This document shows, one piece after another, positions 25,369 through 33,597 of a DNA stretch of 40,474 nucleotides. Source of the stretch: Bacillota bacterium (GTDB taxonomy: Bacteria; Bacillota; Clostridia; Oscillospirales; Oscillospiraceae). The translations under genes were made by a program, and so were the position numbers. The stretch covers positions 1 through 40,474 of the forward strand of contig JALFUQ010000032.1 in the NCBI GenBank assembly GCA_022784505.1, read 5' to 3'. The first letter of the stretch is position 1. Every line of letters begins with the position of its first letter. The notes beneath the pieces were generated by a model, which was not told where the DNA came from, ran no database searches, and was given only the letters and a program-made list of their open reading frames with translations.

Positions 25369-25929
25369 TTACTTTGCTCTGCCGAGGTACTCGCCGGTGC
25401 GGGTGTCGATCTGGATTTTCTCGCCCTCTTCGATGAAGAGAGGAACCTTGATCTCTGCGCCGGTCTCGACAGTGGCGGGCTTGGTAGCGTTGGTAGCGGT
25501 GTTGCCTGCAAAGCCGGGGTCGGTCTTGGTGACGACGAGGTCAACGAAGAAGGGAGGCTCTACATTGAACACCTTGCCCTTGTAGGAGTAGATGGTGCAC
25601 TCCATGTTTTCCTTGACGAACTTGAAGTTCTCGCCCAGAACGGACTCGTCAACGGGCTCGAGCTCGTAGGTCTCGGGGTTCATGAAGTAGTACAGATTGC
25701 CGTCGTTGTAACTGTACTCCATGGTCTGACGGTCGACGGTGGCATTCTCAAACTTTGCGGTGGGGTTAAAGGAAGTCTCGGTGACTGCGCCGGTGATGAC
25801 ATTCTTCATCTTGGTGCGCACGAACGCTGCACCCTTGCCGGGCTTGACATGCTGGAACTCAATGACCTGCATGACCTGGCCGTCCATCTCAAAGGTAACG
25901 CCGTTTCTGAAATCGCCTGCTGTGATCAT
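25369..25929 (-). CDS. efp: Translation elongation factor P
   Basis: A 186-residue protein, full-length EF-P. The KOW-like domain I has the conserved loop [12 protein letters not shown] with K32 at the tip, the residue that is modified in many bacteria. The OB domains contain [14 protein letters not shown] and [15 protein letters not shown]. The C-terminal signature is [20 protein letters not shown] and the tail [12 protein letters not shown]. It binds stalled ribosomes and promotes peptide-bond formation at polyproline stretches. GGAGG precedes the start. It probably has its own promoter inside the 3' end of the upstream gene. Confidence 0.98.
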   Translation of the reverse strand: MITAGDFRNGVTFEMDGQVMQVIEFQHVKPGKGAAFVRTKMKNVITGAVTETSFNPTAKFENATVDRQTMEYSYNDGNLYYFMNPETYELEPVDESVLGENFKFVKENMECTIYSYKGKVFNVEPPFFVDLVVTKTDPGFAGNTATNATKPATVETGAEIKVPLFIEEGEKIQIDTRTGEYLGRAK

Positions 25930-25979
25930 ATAGATAATCCTCCAATGTAAATTTTCTGTTTAAATGTCTTAACTTATGT

Positions 25980-26008
25980 ATTCTACATTAAATAGCATAA
26001 ATATGCAA
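25980..26008 (-). promoter_or_regulatory. efp promoter
   Basis: Minus strand TTGCAT (26008-26003), a 17-bp spacer, then TAGAAT (25985-25980), in the short gap between the small membrane protein gene and efp. Confidence 0.55.
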
Positions 26009-26010
26009 GA

Positions 26011-26286
26011 TTATTTTCTGCCCGAAAGCCGATTTTGCGCGGGCTTGCCGCCTTTTTCGCTTTTTCCGGTGCGCTTTTCAAAGGCGATCTGTATCATATA
26101 CACCACAAACGATATCACGCCGAACAGATACAGGATGTTTCTTATCGATGCCGGAAAGCTCGGGACGAGCGCCTGCACTATCGCCGTGCCGAAGATGAAC
26201 AGAAAGCCCATCACCGCCAGCGGCACCATGAGCTTGCTGCGCAGATCCTTGTCGTCCACTTTCTTTTTGGGGTTATTCTTTGCCAT
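26011..26286 (-). CDS. Small two-TM membrane protein, unknown function
   Basis: A 91-residue protein. A basic N-terminus (MAKNNPKKKVDDKD) precedes two hydrophobic helices at about 20-42 and 49-68, and a very basic C-terminus follows. I recognise no family. It starts 12 bp after pepP with GGAGGATGG upstream, so it is in the pepP operon. Confidence 0.75.
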   Translation of the reverse strand: MAKNNPKKKVDDKDLRSKLMVPLAVMGFLFIFGTAIVQALVPSFPASIRNILYLFGVISFVVYMIQIAFEKRTGKSEKGGKPAQNRLSGRK

Positions 26287-26298
26287 TTGCCATCCTCC

Positions 26299-27369
26299 TC
26301 AAAGTATTATCAGGTTTTTATCCGCATGAGTTATATTCTCGCAGCCGCCCTCACGCAGGATGAGCACATCCTCGATGCGAACGCCGAACTTTCCGGGCAG
26401 GTATATCCCGGGCTCTGCCGAAATAACCGCCCCGACGGGCATTATAGTCTCGACCGAAGGCGCTGCCGGCGGAGCTTCGTGAATGTCAAGCCCCAGGCTG
26501 TGGCCAAAGCTGTGGCCGAAATATTCACCGTAGCCGGCATCGGTGATGACATCTCTTGCAGCCTTGTCTATGCTGCGGCCGGTAACGCCCGCTTCGGCTG
26601 CCTTGATACCGGCAAGCTGAGCACGCAGCACCGTGTCGTACACATTTTTCATTTCATCCGTTGCATACCCCACGGCGACGGTGCGGGTCATGTCCGAGCA
26701 GTAGCCGTATTTAAGGCAGCCGAAGTCCATGGTGACAAAATCGCCGTTCTGAACAAGGGTATCGCCCGGCACACCGTGCGGCATGCTCGAATTTTTGCCC
26801 GTTACGGCGATGGGGTCAAAGGAGTTGCCCTCGCCGCCGTGCTTTAAAAGCCGATAGGTTATCTCGGCGGCTATATCCCGCTCGCTGACCCCGGGCTTTA
26901 TAATTTGCAGAACATCGTTCAGCGCAAGCTCGGCTATCGCCTGAGCACGGCGCATATACTCCTGCTCCTCGGCGGTCTTTGACGCGCGCAGGGAGTTGAA
27001 GATATGCTGGCAGGGGATCAATTGCCTGCCCAAGAGATTTTCATAAGCAAGATACTGCCCGTGCGAGAGCGTGCCCTCCTCGCCGCCGAGGAGCTCGGCA
27101 TTTTCATTGTCAAGCTCGGCCTTTATAAGCTGCGAAAGGCGCTTGCCCGCCCCGAAAAGGCGGAGCGTGATGTTATCCGCAACAGTTTTCTCCGCCGCCT
27201 CGATATAGCGGGAGTCTGTAAACAAAAACGCGCTTTTCCTCGTCACGAGCACGGCGCCGTCTGTGAACGCAAAGCCCGTGGCGTAGCGCTGATTTTTTTC
27301 GTTCGTTATGAGCACCGCATCGAGTTTGGCGTCGATGAGGCTTTGTCTTATTGCTTCAACATTATTCAT
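26299..27369 (-). CDS. pepP: Xaa-Pro aminopeptidase, M24 family
   Basis: A 356-residue protein. The N-terminal creatinase-like domain (about 1-125, LITNEKNQRYATGF) precedes the pita-bread catalytic domain. Its metal ligands are visible in VTMDFGCLKYGYCSDMTRTV (two Asp), FGHSLGLDIHEAP (His), AEPGIY (Glu) and GVRIEDV (Glu). It removes an N-terminal residue that precedes proline. Start 27369 is chosen because the longer frame to 27444 lies within the DUF951 gene. Its ATG is 4 bp after that gene's stop. The pepP-efp neighbourhood is common in Firmicutes. Confidence 0.93.
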   Translation of the reverse strand: MNNVEAIRQSLIDAKLDAVLITNEKNQRYATGFAFTDGAVLVTRKSAFLFTDSRYIEAAEKTVADNITLRLFGAGKRLSQLIKAELDNENAELLGGEEGTLSHGQYLAYENLLGRQLIPCQHIFNSLRASKTAEEQEYMRRAQAIAELALNDVLQIIKPGVSERDIAAEITYRLLKHGGEGNSFDPIAVTGKNSSMPHGVPGDTLVQNGDFVTMDFGCLKYGYCSDMTRTVAVGYATDEMKNVYDTVLRAQLAGIKAAEAGVTGRSIDKAARDVITDAGYGEYFGHSFGHSLGLDIHEAPPAAPSVETIMPVGAVISAEPGIYLPGKFGVRIEDVLILREGGCENITHADKNLIIL

Positions 27370-27373
27370 TTTA

Positions 27374-27562
27374 TCATTCTTTTCCGTTTCGTTCAACACT
27401 GCGTATGTTTTTTTCAAATTTGCTTCTCGCGCCCATGACCTCATGGCCGCAGCCGAGACAGCGCAGCTTAAAATCTGCGCCTATCCTGAGCACCTGCCAG
27501 CGTTTCTCTCCGCAGGGGTGCTGCTTTTTCATGGTGACAATGTCACCGACCTGAATATCCAT
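27374..27562 (-). CDS. DUF951 domain-containing protein
   Basis: A 62-residue protein covering the whole DUF951 family length. The pattern is VGDIVTMKKQHPCGEKRWQV, then RIGADFKLRCLGCGHEVM and the basic end KFEKNIRSVERN. Cysteines in HPCG and CLGCG suggest a metal-stabilised fold; a nucleic-acid-binding role is likely but unproven. CGGAGG lies just before the ATG. It sits 11 bp after rarA and 4 bp before pepP, so it is within the same transcript. Confidence 0.9.
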   Translation of the reverse strand: MDIQVGDIVTMKKQHPCGEKRWQVLRIGADFKLRCLGCGHEVMGARSKFEKNIRSVERNGKE

Positions 27563-27573
27563 CTGAACCTCCG

Positions 27574-28833
27574 TCAGCGTTTAATCTCGTCCCAATATTT
27601 TTTCGCCGCCTGCTCGATCTTGTTATCGCCGTATTCGTAGTAGCGGGCGTTTTTGAGCTCATCGGGCAGGTACTGCTGCCGCACCCAATGGCGGTCAAAG
27701 CTGTGCGGGTACTTGTATCTCTGCTCGCGCTCAAAGCCCGTGCCGTCGGCATGGACATTCTGAAGCTCGCGGGGCACGGGGCCTGTTTTACCGGCCTTGA
27801 CATCGGCGATGGCGGCATCTATCGCCATAACGCCGGAGTTTGACTTTGGGGCCGTTGCAAGAAAAATGCACGCCTCGGCAAGCGGAAGCCTTGCCTCGGG
27901 AAGGCCGAGCTGCAAGGCCGAATCGACACAGGCTTTCACGATGGGCACAGCCTGCGGGTAGGCAAGGCCGATATCCTCGCTGGCAGAGCACAGTATCCTG
28001 CGGCATGCGCCCACAAGGTCGCCGACCTCCAAAAGCCGCGCAAGGTAATGCAGCGCAGCATCGGGATCCGAACCGCGCAGCGATTTCATGAGCGCCGATA
28101 GAATGTCATAGTGCTCGTCTCCCTCACGGTCATAGCGCATGGCGCTGCGCTGGGAGATGGCATCGGCGTCACTGAGGGTCAGGAGCACCTTACCGCTATC
28201 ATGCTTTGCCGCCGTAAACAGCAGCTCCACGGAATTTATCGCCTTGCGTACATCGCCGCCGCAGGCGGAGCTTATCCTGCGCAGAACGCCGGGCTCAATC
28301 TCGGGCGTAACTGCGTTGCGCTCGGCGAGAATGTCTATCGCGCGCTGCACGGCGGGCTCAACCTCGTATGCGGGGACGTGCTTAAACTCAAACACGGTCG
28401 AGCGGCTCAAAATTGCGTTGAACACGCAGAAATAGGGGTTCTCCGTCGTGGATGCGATGAGCGTTATCCTGCCGTCCTCGATAAACTCCAAAAGCGACTG
28501 CTGCTGCTTTTTGTTAAAGTACTGTATCTCGTCAAGATAAAGCAGCACGCCGCTGGGTGTGAGGAGCGTATCGAGCTCGGATATTATCGCCTTTATATCC
28601 GCAATGCCCGCCGTTGTGGCGTTTAGCTTTCGCAGTGTGCGGTTGGTCCTCTCGGCAATTATCCTCGCGACAGTGGTCTTGCCCGTGCCGGACGGGCCGT
28701 AAAATATCATGTTCGGTATCTGCCCGCTTTCGACTATGCGGCGCAGCATGCCGTTTTTACCTAAAATATGCCCCTGCCCGACGACCTCGTCAAGGCTTGA
28801 GGGTCTTATCTCATCTGCCAGAGGCTTATACAT
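27574..28833 (-). CDS. rarA: Replication-associated recombination protein A (AAA+ ATPase)
   Basis: A 419-residue protein, full length for RarA/MgsA. The N-terminus MYKPLADEIRPSSLDEVVGQ leads to Walker A GPSGTGKTT (46-54) and Walker B LLYLDEIQYF. The sensor-1 segment is IASTTENPYF, and the C-terminal tetramerisation domain contains SALMKSLRGSDPDAALHYLA. It acts at stalled replication forks as a clamp-loader-related ATPase. Start ATG 28833 is chosen over an in-frame TTG two codons earlier because GAGGT lies 7 nt upstream of the ATG. It is divergent from nth. Confidence 0.96.
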   Translation of the reverse strand: MYKPLADEIRPSSLDEVVGQGHILGKNGMLRRIVESGQIPNMIFYGPSGTGKTTVARIIAERTNRTLRKLNATTAGIADIKAIISELDTLLTPSGVLLYLDEIQYFNKKQQQSLLEFIEDGRITLIASTTENPYFCVFNAILSRSTVFEFKHVPAYEVEPAVQRAIDILAERNAVTPEIEPGVLRRISSACGGDVRKAINSVELLFTAAKHDSGKVLLTLSDADAISQRSAMRYDREGDEHYDILSALMKSLRGSDPDAALHYLARLLEVGDLVGACRRILCSASEDIGLAYPQAVPIVKACVDSALQLGLPEARLPLAEACIFLATAPKSNSGVMAIDAAIADVKAGKTGPVPRELQNVHADGTGFEREQRYKYPHSFDRHWVRQQYLPDELKNARYYEYGDNKIEQAAKKYWDEIKR

Positions 28834-28849
28834 TGCCAATACCTCGCTG

Positions 28850-28878
28850 TTGTGTTTTGGGTCGAATTATGCTAAATT
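28850..28878 (+). promoter_or_regulatory. Putative nth promoter
   Basis: TTGTGT (28850-28855), a 17-bp spacer, then TAAATT (28873-28878), in the 61-bp gap between divergent rarA and nth. The transcript leader would be very short. Confidence 0.45.
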
Positions 28879-28894
28879 TGTTTGGGGTGATTTT

Positions 28895-29530
28895 ATGCGC
28901 AGCAAAGAACAAGTCCTTGAGATAGTGCGGCTTTTGGAGGAGGAATATCCCCTCGCCGACTGCACGCTCGACTATGAAAAGCCGTATGAGCTTCTTATCT
29001 CCGTGCGTCTTGCGGCTCAGTGCACGGACGCAAGAGTCAATATGATAACGCCCGCTCTGTTTGAGCGTTTCCCGACGCTCGAGAGCTTCGCCGAGGCAAG
29101 CGCTGAGGATGTCGAGGAATATGTCCGCTCCTGCGGCTTTTACCGTGCCAAGGCTCGGGACATCGTCGCCTGTGCGAAAATGCTTGTCGAAAATTACGGC
29201 GGCAGGGTGCCCGACAGCATGGAGGAGCTTTTAAAGCTCCCCGGGGTAGGCCGAAAGACGGCAAATCTGATCCTCGGCGATGTGTACCGCATCCCGGGCT
29301 CAACTGTCGTGGACACGCACTGCATCCGCATTTCAAACAGGCTCGGGCTCGTAGACGATCTCAAAGACCCCGTCAAGATCGAATTTGAGCTGCGAAAGCA
29401 GCTGCCGCCGGAGAAAAGCTCCGACTTCTGTCACCGCATCGTCCTGCACGGCAGAGCTGTGTGCACCGCGCGCAAGCCCATGTGCGAGAACTGCTGCTTA
29501 AAGGGCGTTTGTCAATTTTTCGAAAGCTGA
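28895..29530 (+). CDS. nth: Endonuclease III (DNA glycosylase/AP lyase)
   Basis: A 211-residue protein, normal length. The helix-hairpin-helix LPGVGRKTANLIL contains the catalytic lysine K121, and the catalytic aspartate D140 lies in VVDTHCIR. The C-terminal 4Fe-4S ligands follow C-x6-C-x2-C-x5-C (CTARKPMCENCCLKGVC). It removes oxidised pyrimidines and nicks the abasic site in base-excision repair. Start 28895 is chosen for GGGGTGA upstream and the family N-terminus; the open frame extends back into rarA. Its last 19 bp overlap the 3' end of convergent proC. Confidence 0.97.
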   Translation: MRSKEQVLEIVRLLEEEYPLADCTLDYEKPYELLISVRLAAQCTDARVNMITPALFERFPTLESFAEASAEDVEEYVRSCGFYRAKARDIVACAKMLVENYGGRVPDSMEELLKLPGVGRKTANLILGDVYRIPGSTVVDTHCIRISNRLGLVDDLKDPVKIEFELRKQLPPEKSSDFCHRIVLHGRAVCTARKPMCENCCLKGVCQFFES

Positions 29531-30315
29531 ATGTCCTTCTCGATGATGGCTTTGAGCCCCTGCTGAACGGCGGTCTCAAAGCCGAGCTCCTTGAGCTTGC
29601 ACACGCCCTCGATGGTCGTGCCGCCCGGGGAGCAGACCTTGTTCATAAGTGCGATGGGATGCTCGTCTGAGTCCATTGCCAGAAGTCCGCTGCCGACAAC
29701 GGTCGCCGTGGCGATCTCCTCGGCCATGGGTCGGGCAAAGCCTGCGCGGACACCGGCCTCGGCCAGCGCGTCTATGTACAAAAGCACGAACGCGCCCGAA
29801 GCGCCGCCGAGTGCGCCAAATGCGGGAAACTGCGCTTCTTCTATGTGATACACCTTGCCGACGGTCGAGAAAATGCCGTCGGCGATTTTTATATGCTCAT
29901 CCTTGGCATTTTTGCCGCCGCAGATCGCGGTGACGGAAGCCTTGACCTTGGCGTTTATATTCGGCATCACTCGCACAACGGGAACGCCCTTGCCGAGCTT
30001 TGACTCGTACCAGTCGCAGCTTTTGCCTGCGGCGATGGTTATAACGAGCTTGTCCTTTGTTATCGCGCCGCCTATCTCCGAAAGCAGGCTCGGCATGACC
30101 TGCGGCTTTACGCATAAAACTATGACCTCCGCCTTTTCCACAGCTTCCAGCGCCGAGGCGCAGGGGATAAGCCCATGACGGTCACGCAGGGCGTTTGTCT
30201 TGCCCAGCGAGCGATTATATCCGTAAATATTGTCGTTTTTAAACTTACCCGAGGCAGCCATGCCTGCGATAATGGCAGAGGCCATGTTGCCCAGACCTAT
30301 GAATGCATATTTCAT
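29512..30315 (-). CDS. proC: Pyrroline-5-carboxylate reductase
   Basis: A 267-residue protein. The N-terminal Rossmann fold opens YAFIGLGNMASAIIAGM (the GxGxMA motif). The segments VKPQVMPSLLSEI, RVMPNINAKVKASVTAI and the ProC signature near GSGLLAMDSD to VCSPGGTTIEG are all present. It makes proline from pyrroline-5-carboxylate with NAD(P)H. AAGGATGG precedes the ATG. It is convergent with nth, overlapping by 19 bp. Confidence 0.96.
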   Translation of the reverse strand: MKYAFIGLGNMASAIIAGMAASGKFKNDNIYGYNRSLGKTNALRDRHGLIPCASALEAVEKAEVIVLCVKPQVMPSLLSEIGGAITKDKLVITIAAGKSCDWYESKLGKGVPVVRVMPNINAKVKASVTAICGGKNAKDEHIKIADGIFSTVGKVYHIEEAQFPAFGALGGASGAFVLLYIDALAEAGVRAGFARPMAEEIATATVVGSGLLAMDSDEHPIALMNKVCSPGGTTIEGVCKLKELGFETAVQQGLKAIIEKDIQLSKN

Positions 30316-30428
30316 ACTGCACCATCCTTAATGTTTTTTAATGTTTTTAATATTCTATCATTATAACTTAAAATAGACAAGCTCTGCATGAATTTCTTGT
30401 TAAAAACAAAATTAATTTCATAAAGGTA

Positions 30429-30456
30429 TTGACAAATTGTGAATTGCGGTTATAAT
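30429..30456 (+). promoter_or_regulatory. Promoter of the lysine-riboswitch transcript
   Basis: TTGACA (30429-30434), a 16-bp spacer, then TATAAT (30451-30456), 20 bp upstream of the aptamer. Confidence 0.75.
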
Positions 30457-30475
30457 GGCGGTGAATTGAACAGAG

Positions 30476-30637
30476 CATGATAGAGGTGCGGTCGCCATCA
30501 GTAGCTTAGTAAAACGCCGGGAAGCGTTAAGCGAAAGGGGTCTCCGCCGAAGAGCCGATCATTTTCCCGAGTGGCCGGTGTCTGGGTCGCAGGAGAACAT
30601 CCTGCGGACTGTCGCAAACTGCGGAGAGCTGTCATGA
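30476..30637 (+). ncRNA. Lysine riboswitch (L-box) aptamer
   Basis: P1 is closed by CATGATAG (30476-30483) and CTGTCATG (30630-30637). The conserved L-box blocks occur in order: AGAGGTGCGG, then ATCAGTAG, GAAAGGGGTCTCCGCCGAAG, CTGGGTCGCAGGAGAAC with its kissing-loop hairpin, GGACTGTCGCA, and GGAGAGCTGTC. Lysine binding would stabilise P1 and favour the terminator that follows at 30661. Confidence 0.95.
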
Positions 30638-30660
30638 TCGGCAAGAATATGTTTTCCTGT

Positions 30661-30691
30661 TGAGTCATGAAGCGTCATGGCTCAATTTTTT
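30661..30691 (+). terminator. Riboswitch-controlled intrinsic terminator
   Basis: Nine-bp arms TGAGTCATG and CATGGCTCA (one G.U) with loop AAGCGT, followed by AATTTTTT. It ends 23 bp before the start codon and is the expression platform of the lysine riboswitch. Confidence 0.85.
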
Positions 30692-30714
30692 GTTCAAAAG
30701 AAAGGAAAACAGTT

Positions 30715-32238
30715 ATGGAATTCGTAAACACCTTCTGGGCGCTGGTCCCGCCGATAGTCGCAATCGTCCTTGCGCTTATCACCAAGGAGACCTTCAGCTC
30801 GCTGTTCATCGGCATACTTGTCGGTGCACTGTTCGTCTCCAACTTTAACCCCATCGGCGCACTTGACGCCATGATTAAGGACGGCTTCACGGAAGCCATC
30901 ACCGGCAACGCAGGTATCTTCATGTTCCTCGTTATCCTCGGCATCATGGTCGCTCTCGTTAACTCCACGGGTGCTGCCGCAGCCTTCGGACGGTGGGCGG
31001 CAAAGCACGTCAAGACCCGTGCGGGCACGCTGTTTGCAACCTTCGTTCTCGGCGTTCTCATCTTCATCGACGACTACTTCAACTGCCTGACCGTGGGCTC
31101 CGTCATGCGTCCGTTGACCGATAATCAGAAGATCTCGCGTGCAAAGCTTGCATATCTCATCGACGCTACCGCAGCTCCCATCTGCATGATCGCCCCCGTT
31201 TCATCTTGGGCGGCAGCAGTCTCCGGCGTTGCTGACAGCATGGACGCGGGCATCTCCGGCATCCAGCTTTTCATCCAGGCTATTCCCTTTAACTTCTACT
31301 CCCTGCTGACCTTCGTGTTCGTCATCGGCCTTGTGCTCATGGGCTTTGACTACGGCCCCATGGCCAAGAGCGAGCTTGAGGCTCTCAAGGGCAACCTCGG
31401 CTCCCTCGGCGGCGACGAGGAGATCGAGAACACAAAGGCAACGCTTTGGGATATGCTCATCCCCATCATCGTACTTATCATAATGTGCATCATCGGCCTT
31501 ATGTATGTCGGCGGCTTCTGGGATCCCGAAAGCGGCGTCGCAGGTGACTTTGTCGGCGCATTCGGCAGCACCGACGCATTCGTCGGTCTGCCCTGGGGCT
31601 CTCTCGTAGCAGTCGTTTTCGCCATCATCTACCTCTGCTGCCGCCGCATCACCACCTTCAAGGAAGCAATGAGCTGCGTGGTCAAGGGCTTCAACGCTAT
31701 GGTTCCCGCTATCCTCATTCTGACCTTCGCTGTTACGCTTAAGAACATCACCGGTCTGCTCGGTGCAGCGACCTATGTCGAGGGCGTTATGAAGGCCGCT
31801 TCCGCAGGTCTGTTCAAGATGCTGCCGGCCATCATCTTCGTCGTTGCCTGCCTGCTCGCTTTCGCAACCGGCACCAGCTGGGGCACCTTCAGCATCCTCA
31901 TCCCCATCGTCCTGCCTATCTTCAAGGTCGGCGATCCTCTGCTCATGATCGGCATCTCGGCCTGCCTTGCAGGTGCTGTCTGCGGCGACCACTGCTCGCC
32001 TATCTCCGACACCACCATCATGGCCTCCGCCGGTGCAAACTGCAACCACATCGAGCACGTTCAGACTCAGCTGCCGTATGCGATCACCGTCGCTGCGCTT
32101 AGCTTCGTGAACTTCATCATCGCAGGCTTCGTGCAGAATGCATGGATCTGCCTGCCCATCGGCTTCGTGATGACGATTGTCGTGCTGTTTATCCTCCGCG
32201 CCACAGTCGGCAAGAAGACCAACGCAGTTCAGCAGTAA
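30715..32238 (+). CDS. NhaC-family Na+/H+ antiporter-type carrier, probable lysine transporter
   Basis: A 507-residue, highly hydrophobic protein with about twelve transmembrane segments. It contains the NhaC-superfamily features FIDDYFNCLTVGSVMRPLTD and FATGTSWGTFSILIPIVLPI, and GDHCSPISDTTIMASAGANC near the C-terminus. Start 30715 has AAAGGAAA upstream; the frame extends back into the terminator hairpin and cannot start there. In other Firmicutes, NhaC-superfamily members under lysine riboswitches are considered candidate lysine transporters. The riboswitch here argues for the same, as repression by lysine fits uptake. Substrate is inferred, not shown. Confidence 0.9.
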   Translation: MEFVNTFWALVPPIVAIVLALITKETFSSLFIGILVGALFVSNFNPIGALDAMIKDGFTEAITGNAGIFMFLVILGIMVALVNSTGAAAAFGRWAAKHVKTRAGTLFATFVLGVLIFIDDYFNCLTVGSVMRPLTDNQKISRAKLAYLIDATAAPICMIAPVSSWAAAVSGVADSMDAGISGIQLFIQAIPFNFYSLLTFVFVIGLVLMGFDYGPMAKSELEALKGNLGSLGGDEEIENTKATLWDMLIPIIVLIIMCIIGLMYVGGFWDPESGVAGDFVGAFGSTDAFVGLPWGSLVAVVFAIIYLCCRRITTFKEAMSCVVKGFNAMVPAILILTFAVTLKNITGLLGAATYVEGVMKAASAGLFKMLPAIIFVVACLLAFATGTSWGTFSILIPIVLPIFKVGDPLLMIGISACLAGAVCGDHCSPISDTTIMASAGANCNHIEHVQTQLPYAITVAALSFVNFIIAGFVQNAWICLPIGFVMTIVVLFILRATVGKKTNAVQQ

Positions 32239-32252
32239 TTAAAAAGCTTTTC

Positions 32253-32284
32253 AGCCTCGCTTCTTCGGAAGCGAGGCTTTTTTC
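32253..32284 (+). terminator. Terminator of the carrier gene
   Basis: Eleven-bp perfect arms AGCCTCGCTTC and GAAGCGAGGCT with a TTCG tetraloop, then TTTTTT. Confidence 0.9.
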
Positions 32285-32290
32285 ATATTA

Positions 32291-33550
32291 TCATATAAAC
32301 GAAATTCTGTACTGCTCGCCGGTCGAGGCATCGACGAGGACATGCAGCCTTTCGCCCGCTTCGTCTGCGCACTCAAACTCGTAGCACAGGCGCTCGCTGC
32401 CGCCCGCCGTCTCGGCGTAGACCATGCCGCGGGGCTTTGCGCTAAGCTCTTTGGGCAGCGCCGAGGCCGCCTGCGTCTGCGTCACGATGCTCTCGGGCTT
32501 TGCGTGCTTTTGAGCAGCCGCATAGTGCGCGCTTGCGTCAAAGGAATAGACCTCGCCGGTATCGGCCGCGACGGAAATTTTGACGCTGTCGGCCTCAATG
32601 CGCACGCCGCCGTCAAGGCGCTCAAAGCGCATGGACTGTGTTCCGCCTATGCGTTCCGAGGATACGAGATGCATGTTTTTGATGCCGTGCTTTTTGAGGA
32701 AATTGCGCGCCGCATTTTTCATGTCCTTGGCGGGCATGTCGCCCGTGACGACGCGCGATGAGCTCATGGACACGACATTGCCCCAGCCGTCGACCAGCAG
32801 GCTCTTGTCCTTATACTCAAAGCTCGTTGCGCCGCTTTCGCTGCGGTACTGAAGCGATATCTCATCGCCCTCGAGGCCGAGAAAATCGGCGGCTATCGTG
32901 CGCGCCTCGTCCTCGGTGATGGGGTCTGCGCACTCCTCGGCAGCAGTCTTAGTGTACCTGCCGTCGTAGTCAAGCTCGGGAAGCTCGCCCAGGCCGCTTT
33001 CCATTTCGAGCATAGCCGTACTCAGAAGCGAGTTGCCCGCCTCGCCGAACAAATTTTCCGGCTCGTCCATTTTCACCGTGCCGTTGTCGATATCGTCGCG
33101 CAGCTCATCGAGCGTTTCGGTAATTTCCTCGGCGGTCTTGTAAAGCTCGGCAAAGCTTTTCCGGGTCGCATCGTCAAAGCCGCCGCTTCCCATGAGCGAC
33201 TGCGAAAAATCCGCCGCAACGCCGATAAAGCGCGCGGTGTTTTCAAGCTCCTGCGTGGAAAACGGCAGGTTGGACATGGTCATGCCCGCCGTCAGGCAGC
33301 TGCCGTAGACATCGGCGCAGACCGAGGCTGACATCTCCGCGCCGGTTGCGTAAGCTCCCCTGTGCAGAGCGTCGCTCAAATTTTCCGCCGCCGTGACCAC
33401 CTCGCCAAACGCGTGCTCATAGCCGTAGCGCGCGGTGTAGCGGTAGCCCGCGCCGTTTATCGACAGCGCCGCCGAGTACGCCCCGAAGGCGAGCGCCGCC
33501 GCCGACAGATATGTTACTATCAAAATAAAGGTTTTCTTCTTGATATACAT
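32291..33550 (-). CDS. ypeB: YpeB-like germination protein with PepSY domains
   Basis: A 419-residue protein. An N-terminal transmembrane segment (about 7-27) precedes a long helical ectodomain (about 30-190). The C-terminal part (about 200-419) is made of PepSY-type repeats (for example TEDEARTIAADFLGLEGDEI, and VKISVAADTGEVYSFDASAH). This layout matches YpeB, the partner of the germination-specific cortex lytic enzyme SleB. SleB is not adjacent here, unlike in Bacillus. Start ATG 33550 has GAGAGGTG upstream, a site that lies inside a hairpin. Its presence suggests that the lineage makes spores. Confidence 0.85.
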   Translation of the reverse strand: MYIKKKTFILIVTYLSAAALAFGAYSAALSINGAGYRYTARYGYEHAFGEVVTAAENLSDALHRGAYATGAEMSASVCADVYGSCLTAGMTMSNLPFSTQELENTARFIGVAADFSQSLMGSGGFDDATRKSFAELYKTAEEITETLDELRDDIDNGTVKMDEPENLFGEAGNSLLSTAMLEMESGLGELPELDYDGRYTKTAAEECADPITEDEARTIAADFLGLEGDEISLQYRSESGATSFEYKDKSLLVDGWGNVVSMSSSRVVTGDMPAKDMKNAARNFLKKHGIKNMHLVSSERIGGTQSMRFERLDGGVRIEADSVKISVAADTGEVYSFDASAHYAAAQKHAKPESIVTQTQAASALPKELSAKPRGMVYAETAGGSERLCYEFECADEAGERLHVLVDASTGEQYRISFI

Positions 33551-33592
33551 AAAAAACACCTCTCAAGGCTATCTTGTCCTCAAGAGGTGTTT
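33551..33592 (-). terminator. Hairpin between gltX and ypeB that contains the ypeB ribosome binding site
   Basis: Minus strand arms AAACACCTCTTGAGG and CCTTGAGAGGTGTTT (15 bp with two G.U) around a 9-nt loop, then TTTTTT directly before the ypeB ATG. It has the form of an intrinsic terminator for gltX. The right arm carries the ypeB Shine-Dalgarno sequence GAGAGGTG, which would be sequestered when folded. Confidence 0.75.
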
Positions 33593-33597
33593 AATAT

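Noticed and set aside
31201..32058. 285-codon minus-strand frame opposite the NhaC-type carrier
   Set aside because: Acidic antisense shadow of a hydrophobic membrane protein; no start signals.
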